A stretch of 21,304 nucleotides of DNA, from positions 1 through 21,304 of the forward strand of contig NZ_JNIV01000077.1 in the NCBI RefSeq assembly GCF_000701405.1, read 5' to 3'. Positions within the stretch are counted from its first letter, which is position 1; every line of letters begins with the position of its first letter. This document shows positions 1-8,520 of the stretch, one piece after another. The notes below the pieces were generated by a model, which was not told the DNA's origin, did not search any database, and worked only from the letters and a program-made list of their open reading frames with translations. This stretch comes from Deinococcus marmoris DSM 12784. GTDB taxonomy: Bacteria > Deinococcota > Deinococci > Deinococcales > Deinococcaceae. A program made the position numbers and the translations under genes.

Positions 1-172
1 ACTCTATCTGATTCCACTCCGCAAGTCCCCCTGCTGAGTAGTTACTGGGGAAGATCAGCTAGGCCGTCGAAAAGTTCCATTGTCACGCCGTCTGGAGCCA
101 TTTGCGCCGCCGCGTGCAAAAGCGCTGTGTGGGCCGAGGCCGCCCGCAAACTGCCCGACAACCCCAGTACCA
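1..172. other. Intergenic edge, no gene recognised
   Basis: No convincing coding region is visible between the window edge and the stop codon of the aminotransferase. A minus-strand reading beginning near position 111 opens only about 27 codons and has no start signal I trust. No terminator with a T-tract is visible after the aminotransferase. Confidence 0.4.
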
Positions 173-1354
173 TCACTCCTCCTGCGCCCGCTTTTGCAGC
201 AACTCACCCAACCTCCTCAGAACTTCCTCGATATTTTCCATGCTGGTGGCATAGCTCAGCCTCACCTGACCTGGGGCGGCGAAATCCGTGCCGGGGACCA
301 CGGCCACCCGCGCGTCGTCCAAAATGATGCGGGCCGCCTCCAACTCGTCCGGGTGAATACGCGTGGTGTCGGCCATCACGTAGAAGGCCCCCTGCGGCGT
401 GGGCGTTTTGAGACCCAGCGCGTTCAGCCCGGCCACGATGCGGTCCCGGCGCTGGCGGTAAGCCTTCAACGCCATCCCGATAAACTGCGTGGTTTCCTCG
501 TGCTGCTGGAACGCGGCCAGGGCGGCGTACTGGGACACGCTGCTGGCGTTGCTCGTGCTTTGCGATTGCAGGGCGTTCATGGCGGCGATCACGGCTTTCG
601 GGCCGCCCGCGTAGCCGATGCGCCAGCCGGTCATGGCATACGCCTTGCTGGCCCCGTTGACGGTCAGCGTATGCTCCGGCGCAAAGGTGCCGATGCTGAC
701 CTGCTGGGCGTCGTAGACCAGATGTTCGTACATCTCGTCGGTGACGATCATCAGGTTGTGGCGCATGGCGACTTCGGCCACCGCCTTCAGCACGTCCGGC
801 GGGAACACGGCCCCCGTGGGATTGCCGGGGCTGTTCAGCACGATCATGCGGGTCATGGGGGTGACGCGGGCCTCCAGCGCCTGCGGATCGAGCTGAAAGC
901 CATTGGCCGCGTGCGTGGGCACGGGCACGGGAAACGCCCCCGTCAGCGCCACCATTTCCGGGTAGCTGACCCAGTACGGGGCCGGAATCAGCACCTCGTC
1001 GCCCGGATTGAGCAGGGCAAAGAAAGCGTTGAACAGCGCCTGCTTGCCGCCCGAAGTCACTGTCACCGCGTCTGACGCGTGGTCCAGCCCATTCTCGCGC
1101 CGGAACTTGGCGCTGATGGCCTCCCGCAGTTCGGGAATGCCGCTGACTGCCGTGTACTTGGTCTTGCCCGACTCGATGGCGTGGATGGCGGCGGCCTTGA
1201 CATGCGCCGGGGTGTCGAAATCCGGCTCGCCCACGCTCATGCTGATCACGTCCACCCCGGCCTTTTGCAGCTCCAGCGCGCGGCTGGTGACCGCCACCGT
1301 CGAGGAAGGCTTGAGGCTCAGCGCACGCGCCGACAGCAAAAAGGGGCTGCTCAT
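173..1354 (-). CDS. aspC: Aspartate aminotransferase, class I PLP enzyme (subgroup Ib)
   Basis: A cytosolic PLP enzyme of 393 aa, the usual length for the family, that interconverts aspartate/2-oxoglutarate and oxaloacetate/glutamate. It shows the N-terminal VGEPDFDTP loop (41-49), the ligand loop SPGNPTG (175-181; Asn178), Asp206 and Tyr209 in TDEMYE that bind the cofactor, the Schiff-base Lys237 in SKAYAMTGWR, and Arg365 in VRLSYA that holds the substrate carboxylate. Lys104 in SGGKQALFN matches the Thermus-type aspartate enzyme, in which this lysine contacts the distal carboxylate; this favours aspartate, possibly with prephenate as a second substrate. The ATG at 1354 was chosen because a TACCCT box lies 7 nt before it, consistent with a leaderless start. 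It appears monocistronic. Confidence 0.93.
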   Translation of the reverse strand: MSSPFLLSARALSLKPSSTVAVTSRALELQKAGVDVISMSVGEPDFDTPAHVKAAAIHAIESGKTKYTAVSGIPELREAISAKFRRENGLDHASDAVTVTSGGKQALFNAFFALLNPGDEVLIPAPYWVSYPEMVALTGAFPVPVPTHAANGFQLDPQALEARVTPMTRMIVLNSPGNPTGAVFPPDVLKAVAEVAMRHNLMIVTDEMYEHLVYDAQQVSIGTFAPEHTLTVNGASKAYAMTGWRIGYAGGPKAVIAAMNALQSQSTSNASSVSQYAALAAFQQHEETTQFIGMALKAYRQRRDRIVAGLNALGLKTPTPQGAFYVMADTTRIHPDELEAARIILDDARVAVVPGTDFAAPGQVRLSYATSMENIEEVLRRLGELLQKRAQEE

Positions 1355-1361
1355 GGGGTCC

Positions 1362-1367
1362 AGGGTA
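1362..1367 (-). promoter_or_regulatory. -10 box TACCCT, leaderless start of the aminotransferase
   Basis: TACCCT on the minus strand ends 7 nt before the ATG at 1354. There is no Shine-Dalgarno sequence in between, so transcription should begin at or next to the start codon. No good -35 is visible. Confidence 0.6.
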
Positions 1368-1447
1368 CAGGGGCGGAGTCGGCCATGACCAGAGTTGACA
1401 GTGAAGTGCGCCGCCAGCGGTTGACGGCGCAGGACGAGGGAAAGCTG

Positions 1448-2455
1448 TTAGCGCAAAACGTTCCAGTTCAGGGAGGCACGCTTGAAAAAGCCCCGGTCTT
1501 CCAGATTGGCCGCGAAGGTCATTTCAACCGTTCCGGTGGGCGGTGTGAAACCGTCCGGGAAGGGTGTTCTGAGACGCAGGCGAACAGGAAATTCTGCCGG
1601 AAGAGTGGTGGCGTCATAGACGCGGTTCGGTTCAAGCAGTTGCAGGGGCGGAGCGCCGGGGCTGGTCCAGTTGAACACCGAGAGCTTGAACGAGACTGGG
1701 CCACTGATGTGTCCCGGCTCATCGGTGACGCGCAGGATGGCCGTGGCCGTCTTGCCGTACCGGGCATTGATGCCCCTGGGAAAGCTGAAGGAGTAGCGCA
1801 GGTCGGCTCCAGGGTCATTCTCACACCTTACCTGGGGATTGGCCCAGTCGGCGTGGTCATAGTTGATGCCGTCTCCCGCGTCCTTGACCACCAGGCGCAA
1901 CTCGCCCCTGCCGCTGATGTCCAGGTTGATGTTGCGGGTTGCGCTGGCACCGGTCATGGTGCCGCTGCTATAGGCCAGCGCCCCGTCCAGAAAGACTTGA
2001 AACACCACACTGCCCCGGTTGCCCACCTCATCATCCACGCCAATTCTGGAGGTAAAGCGGGTGCAGCGCGCCCCGTTGTGGCCCTGCAACGAGAACCGCA
2101 TCTCGCTACCCGCGTGGGTTCCGAAGCCCTTGGCGTAGGTGACGCCGCCCAGGGTCAACGTCCGCCCGTCTCCAGCCCGCTGCTCACCGTTGCTGTGGTC
2201 GAGTTCAATAGGTCCCCAGCCGTTGGTGGCGGCGAGCAGCGGTTCAAACGACAGGGTATTGAGGGCCGCCGTCAGCCGCTGGACGCTGAGCTGGCCCGAC
2301 GGGGCCGCGTAGGTCCACGGGTACGATGCGCCGCCCGCATAGGGGTCTGTTGCTGCCACAGCGGGGGCGGCTGGATCAGACCCCCCACAGGCCGAGAGCA
2401 GCACACTCAGAATCAGGGCGGCAGTGACGGACGGCAGGAATCTGGGGATGTACAT
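1448..2455 (-). CDS. Lipoprotein with NPCBM carbohydrate-binding module
   Basis: A 335-aa predicted exported lipoprotein. The first 22 residues form a signal peptide ending in the lipobox LLSAC (Cys23), followed by a short Ala/Pro linker. Residues about 76-211 match the NPCBM module (putative carbohydrate-binding module of GH98-type glycosidases): GWGPIELDHSNGE, then GGVTYAKGFGTHAGSEMRF, GVDDEVGNRGSVVFQVFLDG and the closing DHADWANPQV. The remaining 120 residues look like an immunoglobulin-like beta domain that I cannot name. No glycosidase domain is present, so a binding role at the cell surface is inferred. It is one of the few genes here with a strong Shine-Dalgarno (AGGAGG at 2464-2469, 8 nt before the ATG) and no TANNCT box close to the start, so its mRNA should have a 5' UTR. 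Confidence 0.85.
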   Translation of the reverse strand: MYIPRFLPSVTAALILSVLLSACGGSDPAAPAVAATDPYAGGASYPWTYAAPSGQLSVQRLTAALNTLSFEPLLAATNGWGPIELDHSNGEQRAGDGRTLTLGGVTYAKGFGTHAGSEMRFSLQGHNGARCTRFTSRIGVDDEVGNRGSVVFQVFLDGALAYSSGTMTGASATRNINLDISGRGELRLVVKDAGDGINYDHADWANPQVRCENDPGADLRYSFSFPRGINARYGKTATAILRVTDEPGHISGPVSFKLSVFNWTSPGAPPLQLLEPNRVYDATTLPAEFPVRLRLRTPFPDGFTPPTGTVEMTFAANLEDRGFFKRASLNWNVLR

Positions 2456-2898
2456 AGGGAACGCCTCCTGAACAGGTCATTGATTGCTGGGGCGGGCGGG
2501 CGAAAGCAGAGCGGACAGGGCATGGCAGTCTGGTTCTGTGTCATGCCTGTGCCCAGGCCGTCAGCATGAAGGGTGATCACGCTGTGCGGCTGGAGTGCAA
2601 TCACCCTGCGCTCCCCGGCGTGATCAGGGCATGACCAGAGGCTGAAACGGTGGTGGGGGTTCTGTCTGGATACACGTCTGGCGGCATGTTCAGTCGAGAC
2701 GCCAAAGCAGTTCAGGCGGCCTTCTGTGCCGTCTCCGACAGCCAGCGGAAGACGTGGGAACCTTTGGGATGAACACCTGTGGTCCATTCCAGTGCTGCCG
2801 GTTTCGGACGGGATTGATGGCACAAAAAAATTGCCCGGAAACCAGTCCGGGCGGGGCAAAGAAGCCCCAGTGTCAGGCCGCAGGGGCTGAGATAGCCC
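2456..2898. other. 443-bp gene-free stretch
   Basis: It holds the Shine-Dalgarno of the NPCBM gene (2464-2469), a cluster of inverted repeats around TGATC (2570-2625), and the terminator of the next minus-strand gene (2824-2852). A 148-codon minus-strand frame crosses it, but that frame begins inside the terminator hairpin and runs over the Shine-Dalgarno and start of the NPCBM gene, so I do not regard it as a gene. Confidence 0.55.
2824..2852 (-). terminator. Rho-independent terminator of the 2899-3486 gene
   Basis: On the minus strand GCCCGG (2852-2847) pairs with CCGGGC (2838-2833) around an 8-nt loop, followed by AA and seven T (2830-2824). It sits 47 nt after the stop codon. A second small hairpin (GGGGC/GCCCC, 2853-2868) lies just upstream of it. 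Confidence 0.9.
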
Positions 2899-3486
2899 TC
2901 AGAAGCGGTAGGTGACCCCCAGATTCACCCCTGGCAGAACCAGTACCGTGCCGCCGCCGCCTGCGGCTCCAAAACCGACGCGCGCCTTGGCCTCGGCAAA
3001 GTAGCCCCACGGCCCCGCGCCGAAATCGCCGCGCACGCCCCCGACGCCGCCCAGCAGGATGGCAAAGCCGGGGATGGTCCCCACGCTGGGGCCGCCGTAA
3101 GCCCGCAGCCCGCGCCCACTGCCCGACAGCAGCAGGTCCACATTCACAAATGGGATGGGACCATTGGCGTCTGGCAGCGGAATCAGCAGGGCCTCGGCAC
3201 TGGCGCGCACGGCCAGATTCACCTTGCCCAGACGGCCTACCGGCGCGCTGGCCCCGATCATCACCCCTGGCAGCACGTAGAACTCGGTGCCCACGCCGCC
3301 CCAGACGGTGAAGCGGTCCGGCGCAGGCGGCGGTGTCGGCGTGATGACCACTTGCGGCGTCTGCTGCTGCGGCGGCTGAACGAAAATGGGTGTGCCGGAC
3401 TCTGCTGGCGTGGTCTGGGCACTGGTAAAGGGGGCAGCGGCGAGGGCGAAAGCGAGAGCTAGCGTTCGGGTCAGAGCAGTTTGCAT
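2899..3486 (-). CDS. Secreted envelope protein, probable outer-membrane-type barrel
   Basis: A 195-aa protein with a Sec signal peptide (about 1-23, cleavage after the AAAPFTSA region), then a Pro/Gln-rich linker (35-57), then about 135 residues of alternating hydrophobic and Gly-rich strands (VWGGVGTEFYVLPGVMIGASAPVG, and so on). It ends in GVTYRF, a C-terminal aromatic residue typical of outer-membrane barrels. Deinococcus has an outer layer with such proteins, so an envelope location is inferred; the function is unknown. A TACTCT box lies 9 nt before the ATG, so the leader would be nil or very short. The gene is monocistronic, with terminators on both sides. Confidence 0.75.
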   Translation of the reverse strand: MQTALTRTLALAFALAAAPFTSAQTTPAESGTPIFVQPPQQQTPQVVITPTPPPAPDRFTVWGGVGTEFYVLPGVMIGASAPVGRLGKVNLAVRASAEALLIPLPDANGPIPFVNVDLLLSGSGRGLRAYGGPSVGTIPGFAILLGGVGGVRGDFGAGPWGYFAEAKARVGFGAAGGGGTVLVLPGVNLGVTYRF

Positions 3487-3495
3487 GGTTGACTC

Positions 3496-3501
3496 AGAGT
3501 A
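3496..3501 (-). promoter_or_regulatory. -10 box TACTCT for the 2899-3486 gene
   Basis: TACTCT on the minus strand ends 9 nt before the ATG at 3486. The spacing is slightly longer than at most genes in the window, so the mRNA may carry 2-3 leader bases. Confidence 0.45.
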
Positions 3502-3539
3502 GCGGATGCCGGAATGAACGCAGGCTGGAATGGCGAATC

Positions 3540-3574
3540 AAAAGTGGGGGAGAGGGCTTGCAAGCCCTCTCCCC
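3540..3574 (-). terminator. Terminator of the two-component operon
   Basis: A perfect 28-nt palindrome (14-bp arms 3547-3560 and 3561-3574) is followed on the minus strand by CACTTTT. It begins 22 nt after the regulator stop codon and separates the operon from the secreted-protein gene. Confidence 0.88.
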
Positions 3575-3595
3575 GTTCAACGCTCTGCGCCGCCC

Positions 3596-4176
3596 TCAAT
3601 GCAGCAGGCCAATCGAGCGGGCGCGGCTGACGGCCTGGGTGCGGTCCCCGGCGTCCAGCTTGGCGTACAACCGGGCCAGGTGGTCCTTGACCGTATCGGG
3701 GCTGACCCCCAGGCTCTTGGCGATTTCCTTGTTGCTGTAGCCCTGGGCCAGCAGCGGCAGCACTTCCGATTCGCGGGGGGTCAGGCGGGGCACGTCCACC
3801 TGCGGCAGGCGGTCAATCTCCGGGTGGGCCACGATGTCGCGCAGTTGACGGGCCAAGCTCTCGGGGTCCGTTTCCTTACTCACGTAACCGCGTGCCCCGG
3901 CAGCCCGCGCCGCCTGCACGATGGCGGGTTCGGCGAAGGTGGTGATCAGCACGCTGACGACCTGCGGGTGGGTCATGCGCAGGCGTTCGCAGACCTCGAT
4001 GCCGGTCATGCCGGGCATCTTGATGTCCAGCAGCGCGGCGTCGGGTTGCAGGGTGCGGCAGGCGTCCAGGGCGCTCAGGCCGTCGGCGGCCTCGGCCACC
4101 ACATCGAAGCCCTGGTGCATCAGGGCGTACTTGAGGCCCATACGGAACAGCGGGTGATCGTCGGCAATTACGAGTT

Positions 4177-4180
<4 letters not shown>
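3596..4180 (-). CDS. Response regulator, NarL/FixJ family
   Basis: A 194-aa two-domain DNA-binding regulator. The receiver domain (1-118) has the acidic pocket Asp7/Asp8, phospho-acceptor Asp52 in LLDIKMPG, Thr80 and Lys102. The LuxR-type helix-turn-helix (about 131-194) has LTPRESEVLPLLAQGYSNKEIAKSLGVSPDTVKDHL in pieces typical of GerE/NarL proteins. Its ATG overlaps the kinase stop codon (ATGA, 4177-4180), so it is translated by coupling and is the natural partner of that kinase. Target genes cannot be read from the sequence. Confidence 0.93.
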
Positions 4181-5265
<1,085 letters not shown>

Positions 5266-5272
5266 AAAACTC

Positions 5273-5278
5273 AGCTTA
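5273..5278 (-). promoter_or_regulatory. -10 box TAAGCT, leaderless GTG start of the kinase
   Basis: TAAGCT on the minus strand ends 7 nt before the GTG at 5265. It supports the GTG start over later candidates. Confidence 0.6.
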
Positions 5279-5305
5279 TGGGGGGGGGTCTGACAGAACC
5301 CTCAC

Positions 5306-5325
5306 GGGGTGGGGGGAGGGGAGGG
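5306..5325 (+). promoter_or_regulatory. G-quadruplex motif in a divergent promoter
   Basis: Four G-runs (4, 6, 4 and 3 G) are separated by single T, A and A bases, a near-ideal quadruplex pattern. It covers the place where the -35 of the hydrolase gene would be (box TAGACT at 5335-5340). A further run of nine G lies at 5280-5288 beside the kinase promoter. Confidence 0.65.
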
Positions 5326-5334
5326 CTTGACCAG

Positions 5335-5340
5335 TAGACT
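5335..5340 (+). promoter_or_regulatory. -10 box TAGACT, leaderless start of the hydrolase
   Basis: TAGACT ends 6 nt before the ATG at 5347, with no Shine-Dalgarno in between. Confidence 0.6.
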
Positions 5341-5346
5341 GCGCCC

Positions 5347-6006
5347 ATGCTTCAGCCTTCCCAACATGGTCCCGTTCGCGTGTGGTCCCTGCCCACCGGC
5401 CCCTTGCAGGAAAACGCTGTGCTGGTGGCGGGCACGCAGAACGAGGGCTTCCTCTTCGATCCGGGGGACGATGCAAAGAGGATTCTGGCCCTGGTGCGGG
5501 GTTCCGGCGTGACGGTGCGCGGCATTCTGCTGACGCACGCGCACTTTGACCACATCGGGGCGGTGCAGCCCGTGCGCGAGGCGTTGCGGGTTCCGGTCTG
5601 GCTGCACCCCGCCGATCTGCCGCTGTACGGCATGGGCGCGGCCTCGGCGCAGAGGTGGAATCTGCCCTTCATCCAGCCGGATGCCCCGGACCACGAGATC
5701 GCGCAGGACCAGACCTTCACGGCAGGGGATCTGACCCTGACCGCCCGCGAGTTGCCGGGGCACGCGCCGGGACATGTGGTGTTTCTGGCGGGAACGGACG
5801 GGGAGGAAGGCGTGGTGGTGGCCGGGGACACGCTGTTTCAGGGCGGAATTGGGCGCACCGACTTGCCAGGGGGCGATCACGCCGCGCTGCTGGCGGGCAT
5901 CACGCGCGAATTGCTGACGCTGCCCGACGCCACCGCCGTCTACTCCGGTCACGGCGGGGCCACCACGGTGGGGGCAGAACGGCGCAGCAATCCCTTTTTG
6001 CGCTGA
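5347..6006 (+). CDS. Metallo-beta-lactamase-fold hydrolase, glyoxalase II-like
   Basis: A 219-aa cytosolic dinuclear-metal hydrolase. It has the signature THAHFDH (63-69; His64, His66, Asp68, His69), His139 in the PGHAPGH segment, bridging Asp161 in AGDTLF, the [11 protein letters not shown] loop (168-178) and His202 in SGHG. This set is that of hydroxyacylglutathione-hydrolase-like proteins. The C-terminal glutathione-binding domain of true glyoxalase II (about 250 aa or more) is missing, so the thioester substrate is open; a bacillithiol- or other thiol-linked substrate is possible. Monocistronic, starting from a leaderless-type promoter next to a G-quadruplex motif. Confidence 0.9.
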   Translation: MLQPSQHGPVRVWSLPTGPLQENAVLVAGTQNEGFLFDPGDDAKRILALVRGSGVTVRGILLTHAHFDHIGAVQPVREALRVPVWLHPADLPLYGMGAASAQRWNLPFIQPDAPDHEIAQDQTFTAGDLTLTARELPGHAPGHVVFLAGTDGEEGVVVAGDTLFQGGIGRTDLPGGDHAALLAGITRELLTLPDATAVYSGHGGATTVGAERRSNPFLR

Positions 6007-6063
6007 GGGCTGTTGCGGGGGCAGAAAGGCAAGCAGGGTGGCGAAAGGCCCGCGCGAACGCGC

Positions 6064-6069
6064 TACGCT
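6064..6069 (+). promoter_or_regulatory. -10 box TACGCT before an 11-codon mini-ORF
   Basis: TACGCT ends 7 nt before the ATG at 6077, which opens a short frame rather than the DUF2270 gene itself. The spacing equals that at the full-size leaderless genes. Confidence 0.5.
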
Positions 6070-6076
6070 AGGGGTC

Positions 6077-6112
6077 ATGATTCAGGGCAGCATCGTTCAG
6101 GGCGTGGGCTGA
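6077..6112 (+). CDS. 11-codon mini-cistron coupled to the DUF2270 gene
   Basis: It encodes [11 protein letters not shown] and stops at TGA 6110-6112, whose last base is the first base of the ATG of the DUF2270 gene (TGATG). Its own ATG stands at the position where the TACGCT box predicts a leaderless start. The DUF2270 ATG has no Shine-Dalgarno, so terminating ribosomes would be its natural source of initiation. It could be a coupling leader peptide. The alternative is a base-call indel that splits the true N terminus from the gene. Confidence 0.45.
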   Translation: MIQGSIVQGVG

Positions 6113-6786
6113 TGCCGGGCGCAGGCGGCGGGCCAGGGGCGGTGCTGGCCCCCGGCCTGACGGAAGTCAGCTACAGCACCAACCAGGCCAACGCGCTGAT
6201 CCACCTGTACCGCGCCGAGGTCGGCAAGATGACCGCGTGGCGGCAGCGGCTGGACATGACCACCAACTGGTCCGTGGTCACCAGCGCCGGTCTGGCCTCG
6301 TTTGCGCTGGGCGACATGGGCAACAGCCACGCCACGTTCCTGTTCGCCATGTTCATGAACTACTTCTTTCTGCGCCTGGAGGCCCGCCGCTTCCGCACCT
6401 ACGAGATTGCCCACCACCGCGTGCGGATCATGGAGCGCTTCTTCTATCCGGCCATGCTGGGGGACCGTGTGGACCCCGGCTGGCATCAGTTGTTGCTGGC
6501 CGAACTGGGCAAGCCGCGCAGCCCCATGAGCCGCAACGACGCGCTGGGCTGGCGGCTGGGGCGCAATTACCTGTGGATCTACGCGGCGGTGCTGCTGGCA
6601 TGGTTCGCCAAGCTGGACCTGGGCCAGCCCAAGGGCTACATCCTGAGCTTCCCAGACGCCTTCGCGCTGGCCGACATCGGCAATTTTCCGGGCTGGCTGG
6701 TCTTTGCCCTTGTCGGCGTGTTCTACCTCTACCTGATCTGGCTGGCGGTGCGCGCTGCCCGCACCTATCCGCTGGAAGAGGGCTGA
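6112..6786 (+). CDS. DUF2270 integral membrane protein
   Basis: A 224-aa predicted inner-membrane protein. After a Gly/Pro-rich start comes the conserved block [20 protein letters not shown] in parts (about 17-36) and [22 protein letters not shown]; helices lie at about 50-66, 72-88, 150-165 and 195-215. A central soluble segment has [24 protein letters not shown]. These are hallmarks of DUF2270, a family without known function. The ATG at 6112 was chosen over the longer upstream frame because a promoter box at 6064 would be inside that longer frame. Translation probably depends on the overlapping 11-codon cistron. Confidence 0.8.
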   Translation: MPGAGGGPGAVLAPGLTEVSYSTNQANALIHLYRAEVGKMTAWRQRLDMTTNWSVVTSAGLASFALGDMGNSHATFLFAMFMNYFFLRLEARRFRTYEIAHHRVRIMERFFYPAMLGDRVDPGWHQLLLAELGKPRSPMSRNDALGWRLGRNYLWIYAAVLLAWFAKLDLGQPKGYILSFPDAFALADIGNFPGWLVFALVGVFYLYLIWLAVRAARTYPLEEG

Positions 6787-6836
6787 GCGCAGTACGGGCG
6801 GGGAGGGCGCATCAGACGCGCTTCATGAGTTCTCGT

Positions 6837-6842
6837 TAGGCT
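6837..6842 (+). promoter_or_regulatory. -10 box TAGGCT, leaderless start of the small lipoprotein
   Basis: TAGGCT ends 6 nt before the ATG at 6849; there is no Shine-Dalgarno. Confidence 0.6.
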
Positions 6843-6848
6843 CCATTT

Positions 6849-7331
6849 ATGCGTCCTGTAAGTGCCCTTGCCGCCGCCCTACTGCTGCTGCCCCCTGTTC
6901 TCAGCGGTTGCGCCTTCGGGGCGTATATCAGCCCGCTAACCCCGCTGGAACGCGCCGTCAATGGCACCTACGAGGGCATCGGTGTGGGGGGCACGGGCCG
7001 CGTGCCCTACCGCCTGACCCTGACCGTGCAGGAGCGCGAGGGCCGCGCCACCGGGGTGATCACCAACCTGGAAAGCCGCAAGGCGTATGCGGCCAGCGGC
7101 ACGTTCAAGCGCAGTGCCACGGGCGGCGCGCTGGAACTGGGTCTGTATGAAAACGGCGATAGGCACCGGGGAAACCTGTATGCCACCCTGACTGGCAGCA
7201 AAGTCAGCGGCGTGCTGCGAACCGTGCTGCTGGGCCGCGAACTGCTGGGCTACACCATCGAATTGAATCAGGTGCCGGAGGGGATTCCGGTTGCTGCGCC
7301 CGCCACCGTACCCGTTCCGACGACGCCTTGA
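6849..7331 (+). CDS. Small lipoprotein of unknown function
   Basis: A 160-aa exported lipoprotein. The signal peptide (1-20) ends in the lipobox LSGC (Cys21). The mature part (38-140) is a run of short beta strands with GTYEGIGVGGTGRVPYRLTLTV, AASGTFKRS and GNLYATLTGSKVSGVLRTVLLGRE, resembling a small lipocalin-like or avidin-like barrel; that likeness is only impressionistic. The tail is Pro/Val/Thr-rich. It has its own leaderless-type promoter and a strong terminator 46 nt downstream, so it is a single-gene unit. Confidence 0.75.
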   Translation: MRPVSALAAALLLLPPVLSGCAFGAYISPLTPLERAVNGTYEGIGVGGTGRVPYRLTLTVQEREGRATGVITNLESRKAYAASGTFKRSATGGALELGLYENGDRHRGNLYATLTGSKVSGVLRTVLLGRELLGYTIELNQVPEGIPVAAPATVPVPTTP

Positions 7332-7376
7332 ATCTGGACGCGCTGGCAGGCAACCCTGACACATCCCCACCAGCAG

Positions 7377-7406
7377 AAAACCCCCTTCACAATGGAGGGG
7401 GTTTTT
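7377..7406 (+). terminator. Rho-independent terminator of the lipoprotein gene
   Basis: AAAACCCCC (7377-7385) pairs with GGGGG plus the T-run (7397-7406) around a short loop, ending in five T. The flanking A-run lets it work on the other strand too. Confidence 0.9.
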
Positions 7407-7425
7407 GCATGGTCTCTTGGGCCTC

Positions 7426-7579
7426 ATACGGATTCCGCTTAATTACCGTATAGAGGCCACCAGTGGAACAGGATGTGCTGGGTGAGGAGATCGGGTTGTC
7501 GGCGGCACTGTGGCGAAAAATGATGGCTGAATAGAATTTAGCAATGCTCCAGTCTGCGCTTTTTATTCGGAGTCCGTAT
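7426..7579. mobile_element. Candidate 154-bp MITE-like repeat
   Basis: ATACGGATTCCG at 7426-7437 and CGGAGTCCGTAT at 7568-7579 are inverted copies with 11 of 12 positions matching, each followed inwards by two bases and TAA. A third ATACGG copy, inverted, lies at 7446-7451. The interior is non-coding and less GC-rich than its surroundings. No target duplication is evident. Position 7579 is also the last base of the permease stop codon, so the element abuts the gene. Confidence 0.4.
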
Positions 7580-8520
7580 CAGTCCGAAGCTTGACCCTTG
7601 CTGGAGGTCCGAACGCGCGTCAGCACAGGCCGGGGCGCAGTGGGCGGGCCGCCCTCGCCCAGTTCGTCGGCGCGCTCGGCCATCTGCTGGCGGCGGCGGG
7701 CGATCTGGCCGTGCTTGGGCGCAAAGATGAAGGCCAGCACAAAGAGGATGCTCTGCACCAGCACGATGCACGCGCCCGTCGCGCCGTCCAGAAAGTAGCT
7801 GCCGTAAGTGCCGATCACGGCGGACAGAATGCCGCAGGCCACGGCGATCCACAGCATCTTGGAGAACTTGTCGGTCAGCAGGTAGGCGGTGGCCCCCGGC
7901 GTGATCAGCATGGCGACCACCAGAATCACGCCCACGGTTTGCAGCGCGGTCACAATTGTCAGCGCTAGCATGGTCAGCAGCACGTAGTTCAGCACGCCCG
8001 TGTTCAGGCCAATCGAGCGGGCGTGCGTGGGGTCAAACACGTACAGCAGCAGGTCCTTACGCAGCAGCAGCGTCACGATCAGCGCAATGGCCCCGGCGAT
8101 CACCGTCTGCCACAGCTCCGAATCACCGATGCCCAGCACGTCCCCGAACAGGATGTGACTGAGGTGGACCTCGCTGGAAATCTTGGAGATCATCACCAGA
8201 CCCAGTGCGAACAGCGCCGTGAAGACCACCCCGATCACGGTGTCTTCCTTGACCCGCGAACGCGACTGGATAAAGCCGATGGCGCTGACGCTGAGCAGCC
8301 CGAAGGCGAAGGCCCCGATCACGAAGGGCAGGCCCAGCAGGTAAGAGATGACCACGCCGGGCAGGACCGCGTGCGAAACGGCGTCGCCCATCAGGGACCA
8401 GCCCTTGAGGATCACGAAGCACGACAGCACCGCGCAGACGGTTCCGACAAGCGCGCTGACCAGCAGGGCGCGGGTCATGAAGTCGTATTGCAGCGGTTCC
8501 AGGAGAAGTTCCAGATTCAT
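7579..8520 (-). CDS. Mn(II)/Fe(II) ABC importer, membrane permease (SitC/MntB type)
   Basis: A 313-aa ABC-3 family permease with about eight or nine hydrophobic helices between residues 15 and 265. Typical segments are LKGWSLMGDAVSHAVLPGVVISYLLGLP (38-65, given here in outline), HILFGDVLGI and TVGVILVVAMLITPGATAYLL. It forms the channel through which the metal handed over by the binding protein crosses the membrane. A hydrophilic tail of about 45 residues follows the last helix; its stop codon falls at the edge of a candidate mobile repeat, so the tail may have been altered by insertion. The start overlaps the ATPase gene by 4 nt (ATGA, 8517-8520). Confidence 0.92.
   Translation of the reverse strand: MNLELLLEPLQYDFMTRALLVSALVGTVCAVLSCFVILKGWSLMGDAVSHAVLPGVVISYLLGLPFVIGAFAFGLLSVSAIGFIQSRSRVKEDTVIGVVFTALFALGLVMISKISSEVHLSHILFGDVLGIGDSELWQTVIAGAIALIVTLLLRKDLLLYVFDPTHARSIGLNTGVLNYVLLTMLALTIVTALQTVGVILVVAMLITPGATAYLLTDKFSKMLWIAVACGILSAVIGTYGSYFLDGATGACIVLVQSILFVLAFIFAPKHGQIARRRQQMAERADELGEGGPPTAPRPVLTRVRTSSKGQASD

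Noticed and set aside
1079..2569. 496-codon plus-strand open frame
   Set aside because: It runs antisense to both the aminotransferase and the NPCBM lipoprotein and their control region, with no domain.
2413..2859. 148-codon minus-strand open frame in the long intergenic region
   Set aside because: Its start lies inside the rho-independent terminator and its end overlaps the Shine-Dalgarno and signal peptide of the next gene; no domain and no start signal.
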